Below, piece after piece: positions 44,269 through 52,698 of a stretch of DNA of 64,000 nt. Location: assembly GCF_014648055.1 (NCBI RefSeq), contig NZ_BMQJ01000016.1, forward strand, positions 124,001 through 188,000. The letters are read 5' to 3'. The notes beneath the pieces are model-generated. The model had not been told where the DNA came from. It did not search any database and saw only the letters and a program-made list of their open reading frames with translations. Positions within the stretch are counted from its first letter, which is position 1. Every line of letters starts with the position of its first letter. Source of the DNA: Streptosporangium pseudovulgare. Lineage in GTDB: Bacteria; Actinomycetota; Actinomycetes; Streptosporangiales; Streptosporangiaceae. Made by a program: the position numbers and the translations under genes.

Positions 44269-44757
44269 TCAGCCGAGCCAGTCGCCGCCGGACATGACGG
44301 TCCTGCCGGGGATCTCCGGCAGGCCGCGCCAGGCGGAGATCCGCTCGGGGCGCAGGCACAGCGCGATCACACCGGGGACCCGGTCGGGATTGAGCGGCAG
44401 CCGGTCGAACAGCGCGCGGACCCGGCCGGGCAGCTCGGCGGGTTCGCGCAGGCTCACCGGCCCATCGACGAGCACCACGTCGCGGGCGGTGCCCAGGGCC
44501 GCGCGGGCGCGGACGGTCCGCCGCAGGTTGGCCACCGTACGGCTGCCGCGCCTGGTCATCATGACCAGGTCGGTGCCGTCCCAGGCGAAGGCCAGCGGGA
44601 TCATGTGCGGGCCGTCGGGCCCGGCGGTGGCCAGCCACAGGTGCCGCTCGCCGGTGAACATCTCCTCGATGTCGGCCCGTCGCCGGGCGGCCGGGCGGGG
44701 CGGCGGCCCGGCGGGCGGGCCGGTTCTGGGAACGGCGGGCGCGGGGACCGGGGACAT
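44269..44757 (-). CDS. PPOX-class (pyridoxamine oxidase-fold) F420/FMN-binding protein
   Basis: The 162-residue protein has a Pro-rich start, then the split-barrel pattern ERHLWLATAGPDGPHMIPLA, DLVMMTRRGSRTVANLRRT and VVLVDGPVSL. Members bind FMN or F420 and may reduce small substrates. AAGGAG lies upstream of the ATG at 44757. It follows the second glycosyltransferase on the same strand after 85 bases, so it may be the last gene of the tailoring operon. Confidence 0.85.
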   Translation of the reverse strand: MSPVPAPAVPRTGPPAGPPPRPAARRRADIEEMFTGERHLWLATAGPDGPHMIPLAFAWDGTDLVMMTRRGSRTVANLRRTVRARAALGTARDVVLVDGPVSLREPAELPGRVRALFDRLPLNPDRVPGVIALCLRPERISAWRGLPEIPGRTVMSGGDWLG

Positions 44758-44814
44758 GGCGGCTCCTTCGGAGTTCGCGGGCGGGTGAGGACGGGCGGCG
44801 CCGTACCTCAGGCG

Positions 44815-44881
44815 GGCTGAGGAGAACGTTCGGCCAGGCGGCTCAGACGGGCTGGGGGGAACGTTCGGCCAGGCGGTTCAG
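44815..44881. repeat. 35-bp tandem duplication at the end of the glycosyltransferase gene
   Basis: 44815-44849 and 44850-44881 are near-identical copies (sharing AACGTTCGGCCAGGCGG). The stop codon of the glycosyltransferase lies in the first copy, so the codons for its C-terminal LAERSPQP are present a second time just past the stop. Confidence 0.8.
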
Positions 44882-46051
44882 CACCGGCACCAGGTCGGCG
44901 GGGCGGGGTTGGGCGTTCATCTCCGCGCGCAGCCGGGCGACCGCCCGCCGCCGTTCGGCGGAGCCCAGCAGGTCCGCGACCGCCGCGCGCAGCGCCCCGG
45001 CGTCGGCCTCCTCGGGGGCCAGGACCGTCCCCGCCCCGGTGGCGGCCAGCCGGGCGGCGCCGAAGACCTGGTCGGGAAGCTGCGGCAGGACGAGCTGTGG
45101 CACCCCGTGGTGGACGCCGGTCAGCGTGCTGCCGAACCCGCCCTGGTGGATCAGCGCCGAGCAGGTGGGCAGCAGCTGGTGCAGCGCGACACCGGTGACG
45201 GCGCGGACACCGTCCGGCACCGGGCCGAGCCGTTCCAGGTCGTCCCGGCCGACCGCCACCACGATCTCCGCGTCCGCGCCGGCCAGCGCGGCCACCACCC
45301 TGGGCGGCAGGAAGCTCTTCGCGCCGCCGACGCTGGTGGTGGTCGCCCCCCAGGTCAGTGCGATCCGCGGCCGGTCCGGCGGCTCCCACAGCCACCGCGG
45401 CAGCACCGCCCGGCCGTTGTAGGGGACGTAGCCGACCGTGGCGCGCTCGACCTCGGCGGGGATCTGCATGCTGGGCGGGCACGGGTCGACGGTCAGGTCG
45501 CCCAGCACCGCGCAGCCGTCCAGGCCGAGCCGCGCGGCCGTGGGGGCCAGCACCTCCGGCACGATGTCACGGGCCTGGTAGGTCATGTCCACGCCGTGGA
45601 TGTGGCGGACGGCGGGGACGCCCAGCAGCGCGGCGACCAGGGGGCCCGCGTAGCTGGTGGGCTCGAACACCACCAGGTCGGGACGCCAGTGCCGGGCGAA
45701 GCGCAGCGTGTCGTCCACCATGAGGTCGGCGCGGGCGGCGAACGCGCCGAACACCCGCGCGACCTTCTCCCGCTGGCCGGGCCGCCAGTGCCCGGCGGCC
45801 TCCGCGCCCGGCGGCGGCGCGGCCGGGACGCGGTCGTGGCTCAGACCGCGCATGTGCCGGGCGCGAAGCTCGGCGTGGTCGACGTCCGGACCGGCGGCGA
45901 CGAACGCGGCGCCGGAGCCGGTGACGACGCCGGCCATGGAGTCCTGGCTGGCGACGCACACCTCGTGGCCCGCGGCGCGCAGCGCCTGCACCAGCGGGAC
46001 CAGCGGAAGGTAGTGCGAGGACCAGGCCCAGCAGGTCACCAGCACGCGCAT
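44843..46051 (-). CDS. Glycosyltransferase (GT-B, DUF1205/EryCIII-like)
   Basis: The 402-residue enzyme starts MRVLVTCWAWSSHYLPLVPL. It shares with the enzyme at 9.0-10.4 kb the motifs RHWRPDLVVFEP, VLGDLTVDPCPP and GYVPYNGRAVLP. The donor site is IHQGGFGSTLTGVHHGVPQL. These resemble glycosyltransferases of enediyne and aromatic polyketide pathways. It lacks the low-complexity insert of its paralogue. The start overlaps the P450 3' region (RBS GAGGAGGG), so expression is coupled. Two such enzymes imply two glycosylation steps. Confidence 0.9.
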   Translation of the reverse strand: MRVLVTCWAWSSHYLPLVPLVQALRAAGHEVCVASQDSMAGVVTGSGAAFVAAGPDVDHAELRARHMRGLSHDRVPAAPPPGAEAAGHWRPGQREKVARVFGAFAARADLMVDDTLRFARHWRPDLVVFEPTSYAGPLVAALLGVPAVRHIHGVDMTYQARDIVPEVLAPTAARLGLDGCAVLGDLTVDPCPPSMQIPAEVERATVGYVPYNGRAVLPRWLWEPPDRPRIALTWGATTTSVGGAKSFLPPRVVAALAGADAEIVVAVGRDDLERLGPVPDGVRAVTGVALHQLLPTCSALIHQGGFGSTLTGVHHGVPQLVLPQLPDQVFGAARLAATGAGTVLAPEEADAGALRAAVADLLGSAERRRAVARLRAEMNAQPRPADLVPVLNRLAERSPQPV

Positions 46052-46064
46052 GGCCGTACCCTCC

Positions 46065-47396
46065 TCACCAGGTGACCGGGATCTCGGTGAACGCCTCCAG
46101 CAGCGACCCCTCGTGGCGGCGCAGCCGCTCGGGCGGTACGGCCAGCCGCAGCCCGGGGAAGCGGCGCAGCAGGGCCTCGGTGGCGATCTGCAGTTCGGCG
46201 CGGGCCAGCGCGGCGCCGACGCAGAAGTGCGGGCCGACGCTGAAGGTCAGGTGCCGGCCCGCGTCGCGGGTGATGTCGAAGACCTCCGGCCGGTCGAAGA
46301 CCGTCTCGTCCTGGTTGGCGGAGTCGGCGGCCGGGATCACGCTGGCCCCCTTGGGGATGGTGTAGCCGTCCATCTCGATGTCGTCGACGGCGTAGCGCAG
46401 CATCGACACCGACGAGCCGGCCAGCTTCCAGCGCAGGGTCTCCTCGACCGCGTCCGGGATGCGGCCGTAGTCCTCGCGCAGCAGCGCGAGCTGGCCGGGG
46501 TGGGCCAGCAGCAGCGCGACGCCGCCGCCGAGCTGGGTGGCGGTGGTCTCGTAGCCGACCAGAAGCAGCAGCCGGCACCACCACTGCAGCTCGTACTCGG
46601 CCAGCCGGCCGTCCTCCCGGTCGCGGACCCTGATCATGTCGCTGACCAGGTCGTCGCCGGGGGAGCGGCGTTTGGCGGCGATCAGTTCGGCGATGTAGCG
46701 GTTCATGTCCGCCATCGCGGCCCTGATCCGCTCGGGCGGGAACCGGCTGACCGACAGGAAGTGGTCGGTCCAGGAGCGGAACAGCGCGGTGTCGTCCTCG
46801 GGCACGCCGAGCAGGCGGCAGATCACCCGGATCGGCAGCGGGAAGGCCAGGGTCTCGTTCAGATCGGCCGGGCCGCCGCGCTTCTCCATGGCGGTCAGCA
46901 GCTCGTCGACGACCTCGTGGATGTGGGGCCGCAGCGACTCCACCCGGGTGGGGGTGAAGGCGCGCATCACCAGGCGGCGCACCCGGGTGTGCTCCGGAGG
47001 GTCGGGGTCGATCTTCGGGTCCTGGAACATCCGGTTGTTCCTGGCGATCCGCGCGGCGCCGGGCCGGTTCAGGTTGCGGCTGAGCCGCTCGTCGGTGAGC
47101 AGCCGGCGCACGTCGGCGTGCCGGGTCACCAGCAGCGCGCGGTCACCGCTGGGCAGCGTGACGGGCACGACGGGGCGCTCGCGCAGGTCGGTCAGCTCGC
47201 GCGGCACCTCCAGGGCGGACGGGCGGGGGAACGGGTAGCGGCGGGGCTCTCCGTCCGCGGGGAGCGTCCCACCGGGCAGGGAGCGGGGGCTCTCCGCCGA
47301 AGGCGGCATCCCACCGGACTCACCGGGTCCACCGGGTCCACCGGAGAACGGGCAGGAACGCGGGGTCTCGCTCGCGGGGAGCGTCTCACCAGGCAA
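46065..47396 (-). CDS. Cytochrome P450 (with extended N-terminus)
   Basis: The 443-residue P450 has the I-helix VGYETTATQL, K-helix VEETLRWKL (ExxR) and heme loop FSVGPHFCVGAALAR. Residues 1-55 are a Pro/Gly/Ser-rich extension with two similar units (MPGETLPASETPRSCPF and LPGGTLPADGEPRRYPF), so it was probably formed by duplication. The TTG at 47396 follows GGAGG and overlaps the end of the next P450 by 11 bases. I infer oxidation of the shared aglycone; position unknown. Confidence 0.9.
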   Translation of the reverse strand: MPGETLPASETPRSCPFSGGPGGPGESGGMPPSAESPRSLPGGTLPADGEPRRYPFPRPSALEVPRELTDLRERPVVPVTLPSGDRALLVTRHADVRRLLTDERLSRNLNRPGAARIARNNRMFQDPKIDPDPPEHTRVRRLVMRAFTPTRVESLRPHIHEVVDELLTAMEKRGGPADLNETLAFPLPIRVICRLLGVPEDDTALFRSWTDHFLSVSRFPPERIRAAMADMNRYIAELIAAKRRSPGDDLVSDMIRVRDREDGRLAEYELQWWCRLLLLVGYETTATQLGGGVALLLAHPGQLALLREDYGRIPDAVEETLRWKLAGSSVSMLRYAVDDIEMDGYTIPKGASVIPAADSANQDETVFDRPEVFDITRDAGRHLTFSVGPHFCVGAALARAELQIATEALLRRFPGLRLAVPPERLRRHEGSLLEAFTEIPVTW

Positions 47397-48525
47397 CGGG
47401 CACCTCCGTGAAGCCCTGGAAGAACACGTCGTGCTGCCGGTTCAGCTCCGCGGCCGGTACGGCGAGCCGCAGCCCGGGGAAGCGGCGCAGCAGCCCGGCC
47501 AGGCCGATCTGCAGCACCGCCCGCGCCAGCGGCGCGCCGACGCAGTAGTGCTGGCCGGTGCTGAAGGTCAGCTGGGTACGGTCCCGCCGGGTGACGTCGA
47601 ACCGCGCCGGGCAGCCGAAGGCGGCCGGGTCGTGGTTGGCCGACTCCAGCGCGGGGATGATGCTCGTCCCCTTGGGGATGACGGTGCCGGCCACCTCGAT
47701 GTCCTCGGTGACGTAGCGCAGCATCGACAGCGAGGAGCCAACGACCTGGCAGCGCAGCAGCTCCTCCACCGCGGCCGGGACGCGGCCGGGGTCCTCGCGC
47801 ACCAGCGCGAGCTGGCCGGGGTGGGCGAGCAGCAGCACCACGCAGCCCGACAGCTGGCTGGCCGTGGTCTCGTACCCGGCCAGCAGCAGCAGCGTCGACC
47901 ACCAGTGCAGCTCCTCCTCGCTGAGCCGGCCGTCGTCCTCGTCGCTGACCCTGATCAGCGCGCTGATCAGCTCGTCGTCGGGGTTCTCACGCTTGCGGGC
48001 GATCAGGTCGCGCATGTAGCCCCACGGCGGGGAGCTGGTGTCGCCGAAGTTCGCGCGCTCCTCCTCGGGGACGCCGAGCAGCTCGCAGATGATCCGGATC
48101 GTCAGCGGGTAGGAGAAGGCGCGGTTGAGGTCCACCGGGCCGCCGGCGCGCTCCAGCCCGTCCAGCAGCTCCTCGACGATCTCGGTGATCCGCGGGCGCA
48201 GCCGTTCGATGCGGTGGGCGGTGAACGCCTTGCCGATCAGGCGGCGCATCCGGGTGTGGCCGGGCGGGTCCATGTCGACCTGCCGCTGGAAGACCTTGAC
48301 CTTCTTGGCGGTCATCCGGGCCACGTCGGGCCGGTTGCGGTTCTTGCTCACCCGGGGGTCGGCGAGCACCTGGCGGATGTCGTCGTAGCGGGTGATCAGC
48401 AGCGCGGTGTCGCCGCTGGGCAGCGTGACCGGCACGATCGGCTCGGCGTGCAGGTCCGCCAGCTCCTTGGGCTGGTCGACGGGGGACGGCCAGCCGAAGG
48501 GGTAGGAGTGCGACGGCGTCGTCAT
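47386..48525 (-). CDS. Cytochrome P450
   Basis: The 379-residue P450 has the I-helix AGYETTASQL, K-helix EELLRCQVVG (ExxR) and heme loop FSTGQHYCVGAPLAR. Sequence through VPVTLPSGD and the C-terminal VPVAW parallels the neighbouring P450, so the two are duplicates that diverged. ATG at 48525 behind GAGGAAGG. It overlaps the following P450 gene, and the pair likely acts on successive positions. Confidence 0.92.
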   Translation of the reverse strand: MTTPSHSYPFGWPSPVDQPKELADLHAEPIVPVTLPSGDTALLITRYDDIRQVLADPRVSKNRNRPDVARMTAKKVKVFQRQVDMDPPGHTRMRRLIGKAFTAHRIERLRPRITEIVEELLDGLERAGGPVDLNRAFSYPLTIRIICELLGVPEEERANFGDTSSPPWGYMRDLIARKRENPDDELISALIRVSDEDDGRLSEEELHWWSTLLLLAGYETTASQLSGCVVLLLAHPGQLALVREDPGRVPAAVEELLRCQVVGSSLSMLRYVTEDIEVAGTVIPKGTSIIPALESANHDPAAFGCPARFDVTRRDRTQLTFSTGQHYCVGAPLARAVLQIGLAGLLRRFPGLRLAVPAAELNRQHDVFFQGFTEVPVAW

Positions 48526-48703
48526 GGGGCCTTCCTCAAAGGGGCGGCGATGGTCGGGGCGGCAGGCGTGTCCCCGGCGCCGGAGAAGGTCCGGGGGCGT
48601 CCGCGGGGGCGACGGGGCACGGTCACGGGCACCGGCGGGCGCCCAGGGGAGCGGGGGCCGGGGAGCCCGGGAGGGGGAGCGGGGCGGGGGAGCGGCGGCC
48701 CGG

Positions 48704-49765
48704 TCAGACCGGCCGCGCCTCGATGATCCAGTGCGGCGGCATGGTCTTGGTGGTGCCGACCAGCTCGAAGCCGGACGCCGAGAGGAGGCCGCGCCAGTCG
48801 CGCAGATTGCGCTCCTTGCTGCCGAGGCTGACCGCCATCGCGATGTCCATGGCCTTGCTGAAGTGCCAGTCGTTGCCGTCGGGGACGACGGCCTCGACGA
48901 TGAACACCCGCCCGTCCTTCTTGTCGCCCAGCGCGGCGCGGATGTTGCGCAGGATGGCGACGCTGTCGTCGTCGTTCCAGTCGTGCAGGATCGCCTTGAG
49001 CAGGTAGGCGTCCGGGCCGGGGGTGACCGACTCGAAGAAGTCGCCGACCACGCACTCGGTGCGGTCGGCCACGCCGTACTGCTCCAGCACCTCCGCGGCG
49101 CCGGTGATCGCCGATGCCTGGTCGAACAGCAGGCCCCTGGCGTCGGGGTTCTTGCTGAGGATCGCCGCCAGCAGCCGGCCCTGGCCGCCGCCGACGTCGG
49201 CGATGTGGCCGAACCGGCTGAAGTCGTAGGAGTCGGCGACCTGGGCGGCCATGTTGCTGGTGCCGGTCATGGCCTTGTGGAACACCTCGGCGTACTCCGG
49301 GTGCTCCTCCATGTACTCGAACCAGCCCTTGCCGCCGCGTACCTTCGGCCCGGTGGACTCGCCGGTGCGCAGCGTCTCCACCGCGTAGCCGAAGCAGTTC
49401 CAGATGCTCTCCTCGCCGTACAGCCAGGCCAGGTAGCGCAGCGAGCCGGGCACGTCGCTGCGCAGGTACTCGCCGGTCCCGGTCAGCTCGAAACGGCCGT
49501 CGGGCAGCTCGGCGAAGATGCCGACCGAGGCGGCGGCGCGCAGGAACCGGTACAGCATGCCCGGGTCGGTCCCGGTCGCCTCGGCGAGGTGCTCGACCGT
49601 CCGCGGTCCGTCGGCCATGTGGTCGGCCACGCCGACCTGGGCCAGGACGCAGACCGTCGAAGAGATCATCTTTCCGGCCAGCACCGTCAGCAGGTGGTGT
49701 TGCGGGCCGCCCGACCCGAAGGTGGGTCCGGCCGGCTGCTGGTCGACCACGAGGCTCGACGTCAT
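48704..49765 (-). CDS. O-methyltransferase (acetylserotonin/carminomycin type)
   Basis: The 353-residue protein has a dimerisation N-terminus and motif I as ADVGGGQGRLLAAIL. FESVTPGPDAYLLKAILHDW contains the catalytic-region HDW, and the C-terminus is typical of class I plant-like O-methyltransferases. The family methylates phenolic hydroxyls. ATG at 49765 behind GGAGG. It is the first gene of the minus-strand tailoring operon and divergent from the DUF1772 gene. Confidence 0.92.
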   Translation of the reverse strand: MTSSLVVDQQPAGPTFGSGGPQHHLLTVLAGKMISSTVCVLAQVGVADHMADGPRTVEHLAEATGTDPGMLYRFLRAAASVGIFAELPDGRFELTGTGEYLRSDVPGSLRYLAWLYGEESIWNCFGYAVETLRTGESTGPKVRGGKGWFEYMEEHPEYAEVFHKAMTGTSNMAAQVADSYDFSRFGHIADVGGGQGRLLAAILSKNPDARGLLFDQASAITGAAEVLEQYGVADRTECVVGDFFESVTPGPDAYLLKAILHDWNDDDSVAILRNIRAALGDKKDGRVFIVEAVVPDGNDWHFSKAMDIAMAVSLGSKERNLRDWRGLLSASGFELVGTTKTMPPHWIIEARPV

Positions 49766-49846
49766 GGGTCCTCCGATTCTCAGGCCGCGGCCGACGGGCG
49801 CGTCGGCGGGCGCGGGTCACAGCGCCGACGTTCCCGCCGCCCGCTA

Positions 49847-49910
49847 GAGCCGCGCTCCAGTGCGCGTCGAAGGCCGGGCCGGGCCGCGCCAGCCCGCGTC
49901 GAGCGCCGCT
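49847..49910. promoter_or_regulatory. Pair of short palindromes in the divergent promoter
   Basis: GAGCCGCGCTC (49847-49857) and AGCGCCGCT (49902-49910) are short palindromes in the 172-bp gap between the minus-strand and plus-strand tailoring operons. The second is identical to a site at 10533-10541. A shared pathway regulator is possible but the motif is short and GC-rich. Confidence 0.35.
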
Positions 49911-49937
49911 TCAGCCCGGGGCCGGATCCTGCCTGCC

Positions 49938-50393
49938 ATGACCGTTGTCCTGAGTGTGTTCGTCGTCGTCGGCGGCGGCCTGCTGGCGGGTGTGCTGTTC
50001 GCGGTGGCCCTCAGCGTGGTCCCGGCGTTCCTGGCGATGGCCCCGGCGGAGTACGTCCGCGTTCACCAGTTGGTGGGCCGTCACTTCGACAAGGTGATGC
50101 CGCCGCTGGTGCTCGCCTGCACCGCCGCCGACCTGGTGCTGTTCGCCGCCGCGCCGCCCTCGCCGTACCGGCCGCTGTTCGCGGCGGCGGCGGCGCTGCA
50201 GCTGGGGGTCTCGGCGGTCTCACAGTTCGGCAACGTGCCGATCAACCGGGCGGTCAAGCGGCTGTCGCCGGCGGCGATGCCCGCCGGCTGGCGGGACCCG
50301 CGGTCGCGCTGGCGCGCCTGGCACCTGACGCGCACCGCCATGGCCGTCCTGGCCAGCCTCGCCAACGTCTGTGCCGTCGTCCTGGCCGGCTAG
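49938..50393 (+). CDS. DUF1772 membrane protein (anthrone oxygenase-like)
   Basis: The 151-residue protein has four hydrophobic segments and the DUF1772 features GGGLLAGVLFAVALSVVPAF, QFGNVPINRAVKRLSP and a conserved RWRAWHLTRT before the last helix. DUF1772 includes fungal anthrone oxygenases that make anthraquinones, and many uncharacterised actinomycete proteins in aromatic polyketide clusters. It leads the plus-strand operon with an O-methyltransferase, so a role in quinone formation is an attractive but unproven idea. Confidence 0.75.
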   Translation: MTVVLSVFVVVGGGLLAGVLFAVALSVVPAFLAMAPAEYVRVHQLVGRHFDKVMPPLVLACTAADLVLFAAAPPSPYRPLFAAAAALQLGVSAVSQFGNVPINRAVKRLSPAAMPAGWRDPRSRWRAWHLTRTAMAVLASLANVCAVVLAG

Positions 50394-50423
50394 TGCCCGG
50401 GCCAAACCGAAAAGGAGCTCCTC

Positions 50424-51458
50424 ATGAGTCAGTCCTCCGGCGCCGTCCTGGGACCCTCGGCGATCGACGTCAAGCGGCTCAGCAACGCGTTCTGCCACGC
50501 CAAACTGCTGCTGACCGCCGGCGAGCTCGGGGTGTTCGCCGACCTGGAGGAGCACGGCCCCTCCACCCGCGACGAGCTCGGCGCCCGCGTCGGGCTGCAC
50601 CCGCGGGCCGCCCGCGACTTCCTGCACGGCCTGGTCCTGCTCGGCCTGCTGGAGCTGGACGGCGACCGCTACCGCAACAGCGCCGCCGCGTCGGCCACCC
50701 TGGTGCCCGGCCGCCCCGACTACATCGGCGGTTTCCTCTACCGCGCCAACCACATGCTCTACCCGGCCTGGGGCCGGCTGACCGAGGCCCTGACCACCGG
50801 CCGGCCGCAGACCGCCGGGGCCGCCGACGACGGGGCGTTCCTGCGCATGCTGTCCGACCCCGCCCAGCGCGAGCAGTACCTGCGGATGATGGACTCGGCC
50901 AACAGCCTGGTCGCGCCGTACCTGATCGAACGGTTCGACTGGCCGGCCCACCGCCGGGTGCTGGACGTGGGCGGCTGCCGGGGCAACCTGGGCGCCCGGC
51001 TCATGCTGGCCCACCCGCACCTGACGGCCGGGGTGTTCGACCTGCCGCCGCTGGCCGGCCCGCACGCCGAGCACGCCGAACGACTCGGCGTGGCCGGCCG
51101 GGCCTGGTTCCGCGCCGGTGACTTCTTCGCCGACGAGCTGCCCTCCAGCGAGGTCGTCATCCTCGGCCACGTGCTGCACAACTGGTCGCCCGAGCAGCGC
51201 GCCTACCTGATCGACAAGGCCTACCGCGCGGTGACCCCCGGCGGCGCCCTGCTGATCTACGACGCGATGCTCCCGCAGGAGCCCGCCGACCTCGCCCGGA
51301 TCCTGGTCAGCCTCAACATGCTGCTGGTCACCGAGGGCGGCTCGGAGTACACCGCCCAGGAGTGCCTGGGCTGGCTGGTCGCCGCCGGGTGCACCGACAC
51401 CGAGGTCCGGCCGCTGGGCGGCACCGACACCCTCGTGATCGGCCGCAAACCGATCTGA
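50424..51458 (+). CDS. O-methyltransferase (second)
   Basis: The 344-residue enzyme has a winged-helix dimerisation domain (TRDELGARVGLHPRAARDFL), motif I as RVLDVGGCRGNLGARL and catalytic-region VILGHVLHNWSPEQRAYLID. A strong AAAAGGAG lies upstream of the ATG. It is only moderately similar to the other O-methyltransferase, so it probably acts on a different hydroxyl or step. Confidence 0.9.
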   Translation: MSQSSGAVLGPSAIDVKRLSNAFCHAKLLLTAGELGVFADLEEHGPSTRDELGARVGLHPRAARDFLHGLVLLGLLELDGDRYRNSAAASATLVPGRPDYIGGFLYRANHMLYPAWGRLTEALTTGRPQTAGAADDGAFLRMLSDPAQREQYLRMMDSANSLVAPYLIERFDWPAHRRVLDVGGCRGNLGARLMLAHPHLTAGVFDLPPLAGPHAEHAERLGVAGRAWFRAGDFFADELPSSEVVILGHVLHNWSPEQRAYLIDKAYRAVTPGGALLIYDAMLPQEPADLARILVSLNMLLVTEGGSEYTAQECLGWLVAAGCTDTEVRPLGGTDTLVIGRKPI

Positions 51459-51480
51459 CGCCGGGCGCGCGACGCCTCGC

Positions 51481-51590
51481 CGCCCTGCGCGGCCGGTCGC
51501 CCGCCGCCCGCTCCCTTCCCCTCGCCCCGCGCGGCCGGTCACCCGCCGCGCCCCCTTCTCCACGCCCCGCGCGGCCGGCCGCCCGCCGTG
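51481..51590. repeat. Roughly 41-bp tandem repeat, three copies
   Basis: GCCCCGCGCGGCCGG-type units begin at 51481, 51523 and 51563. They fill most of the 192-bp gap between the O-methyltransferase and the phosphatase. No promoter or terminator is evident. Confidence 0.75.
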
Positions 51591-51650
51591 CACCCCTTCC
51601 CCGTGACACCGCGCACCCCCCTTCCCGCACCACCTGAAAGGCACCCCCCG

Positions 51651-52481
51651 ATGACCGCTGCCGACCTCATCACCCCGCCCGGCGCCCGGCTCGGCCGCCG
51701 CCGGTTCCTGACCGTCGCCGGGACCGGCCTCGCGGGCGCGCTGCTGCTGCCGTCCGCCCCCGCCCCCGCCGGCGCCGCCGCCACCGGCACCGAGGACCCG
51801 CGCACCCACTTCTTCGACGTGGAGGGCTCCTTCAACATCCGCGACATCGGCTGGTACTCCAACCGGCTGGGCCGTCGCGTCAGGCGCGGCGTGGTCTGGC
51901 GCGGCGCCGGGCTGGGCCGGGTGACCGACCTGGGCCTGACCCAGCTGGCCACCCTCGGCCTCACCTGGGACATCAACCTGCTCAGCAACCGCGAGCTGGC
52001 AGCCGGCCGGCCCGACCGGCTGCCCGAGGGCGTCCAGCTGTTCAGCGCCCCCGTCGGCGACGACTCCGCCGACCCCATGCCGCCGACGATCGACACCACC
52101 AGGCCGGACGCCTACGTGCTGCAGGAGTTCCGCGAGTACGTCACCAGCCCCCAGTCCCGGGCGTCCTTCGGCGCGGCCATCCGCAAGATCGCCGGAAACG
52201 GCGGCAGGCCGGTCTACATCCACTGCAACTCCGGCACCTACCGCACCGGCTGGACCGTCGCGCTGCTGATGAGCCTCCTGGGCGTCGACCGCGCGCAGAT
52301 CGACACCGAGTTCCTGCTCAGCAACCTGACCTTCGGCGTGAACTACGCCTGGCCGGAGTACCTGGACGCCGGCGTCGACCAGGCCAGGACCACCTTCGGC
52401 TCGCTGGCCGGCTACCTGGCCCGCGGCCTGGGCGTCGACGCCGCCACCGTCCACGACCTGCGCAGGACCCTGCTGGCCTGA
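51651..52481 (+). CDS. Tat-exported tyrosine/serine phosphatase-like protein
   Basis: The 276-residue protein has a Tat signal (GRRRFLTVAGTGLAGALLLP) cleaved near residue 42. The body matches the Tyr_phosphatase3-like family (NIRDIGWYSN, VVWRGAGLGRVTDLGLTQLA), with a P-loop HCNSGTYRTG giving Cys192-x5-Arg198. The usual family P-loop is HCTAGKDRTG, so Lys-Asp is replaced. Sitting inside a glycosylation locus, it could dephosphorylate an exported inactive precursor, as described in some antibiotic pathways. That role is inference. Confidence 0.8.
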   Translation: MTAADLITPPGARLGRRRFLTVAGTGLAGALLLPSAPAPAGAAATGTEDPRTHFFDVEGSFNIRDIGWYSNRLGRRVRRGVVWRGAGLGRVTDLGLTQLATLGLTWDINLLSNRELAAGRPDRLPEGVQLFSAPVGDDSADPMPPTIDTTRPDAYVLQEFREYVTSPQSRASFGAAIRKIAGNGGRPVYIHCNSGTYRTGWTVALLMSLLGVDRAQIDTEFLLSNLTFGVNYAWPEYLDAGVDQARTTFGSLAGYLARGLGVDAATVHDLRRTLLA

Positions 52482-52526
52482 CCCGCCGCGTCCGCCCGCG
52501 CGGCGGACCGGGTACGGCGGGCCGCC

Positions 52527-52611
52527 CGTCCCGTCCGGCCCGCCGCGCGCCCCCGTCCTGTCGCTCACCCCGTCCCGTCCGGTCCGCCGCTCACCCCGTC
52601 CCGTCCGCCGC
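52527..52611. repeat. Short tandem repeat of CGTCCCGTCCGG units
   Basis: CGTCCCGTCCGGCCCGCCGC (52527), CGTCCCGTCCGGTCCGCCGC (52571) and CGTCCCGTCCGCCGC (52597) occur in the 217-bp gap before the carboxyltransferase gene. Confidence 0.7.
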
Positions 52612-52698
52612 GCGCCCCGCCGTACCAGGCCCGACCCACCGACGCCGCCCGCCGCCCGCGGCGGACGGCTCCGCCCCCGCCAAAAGCAGGTGAACCCC

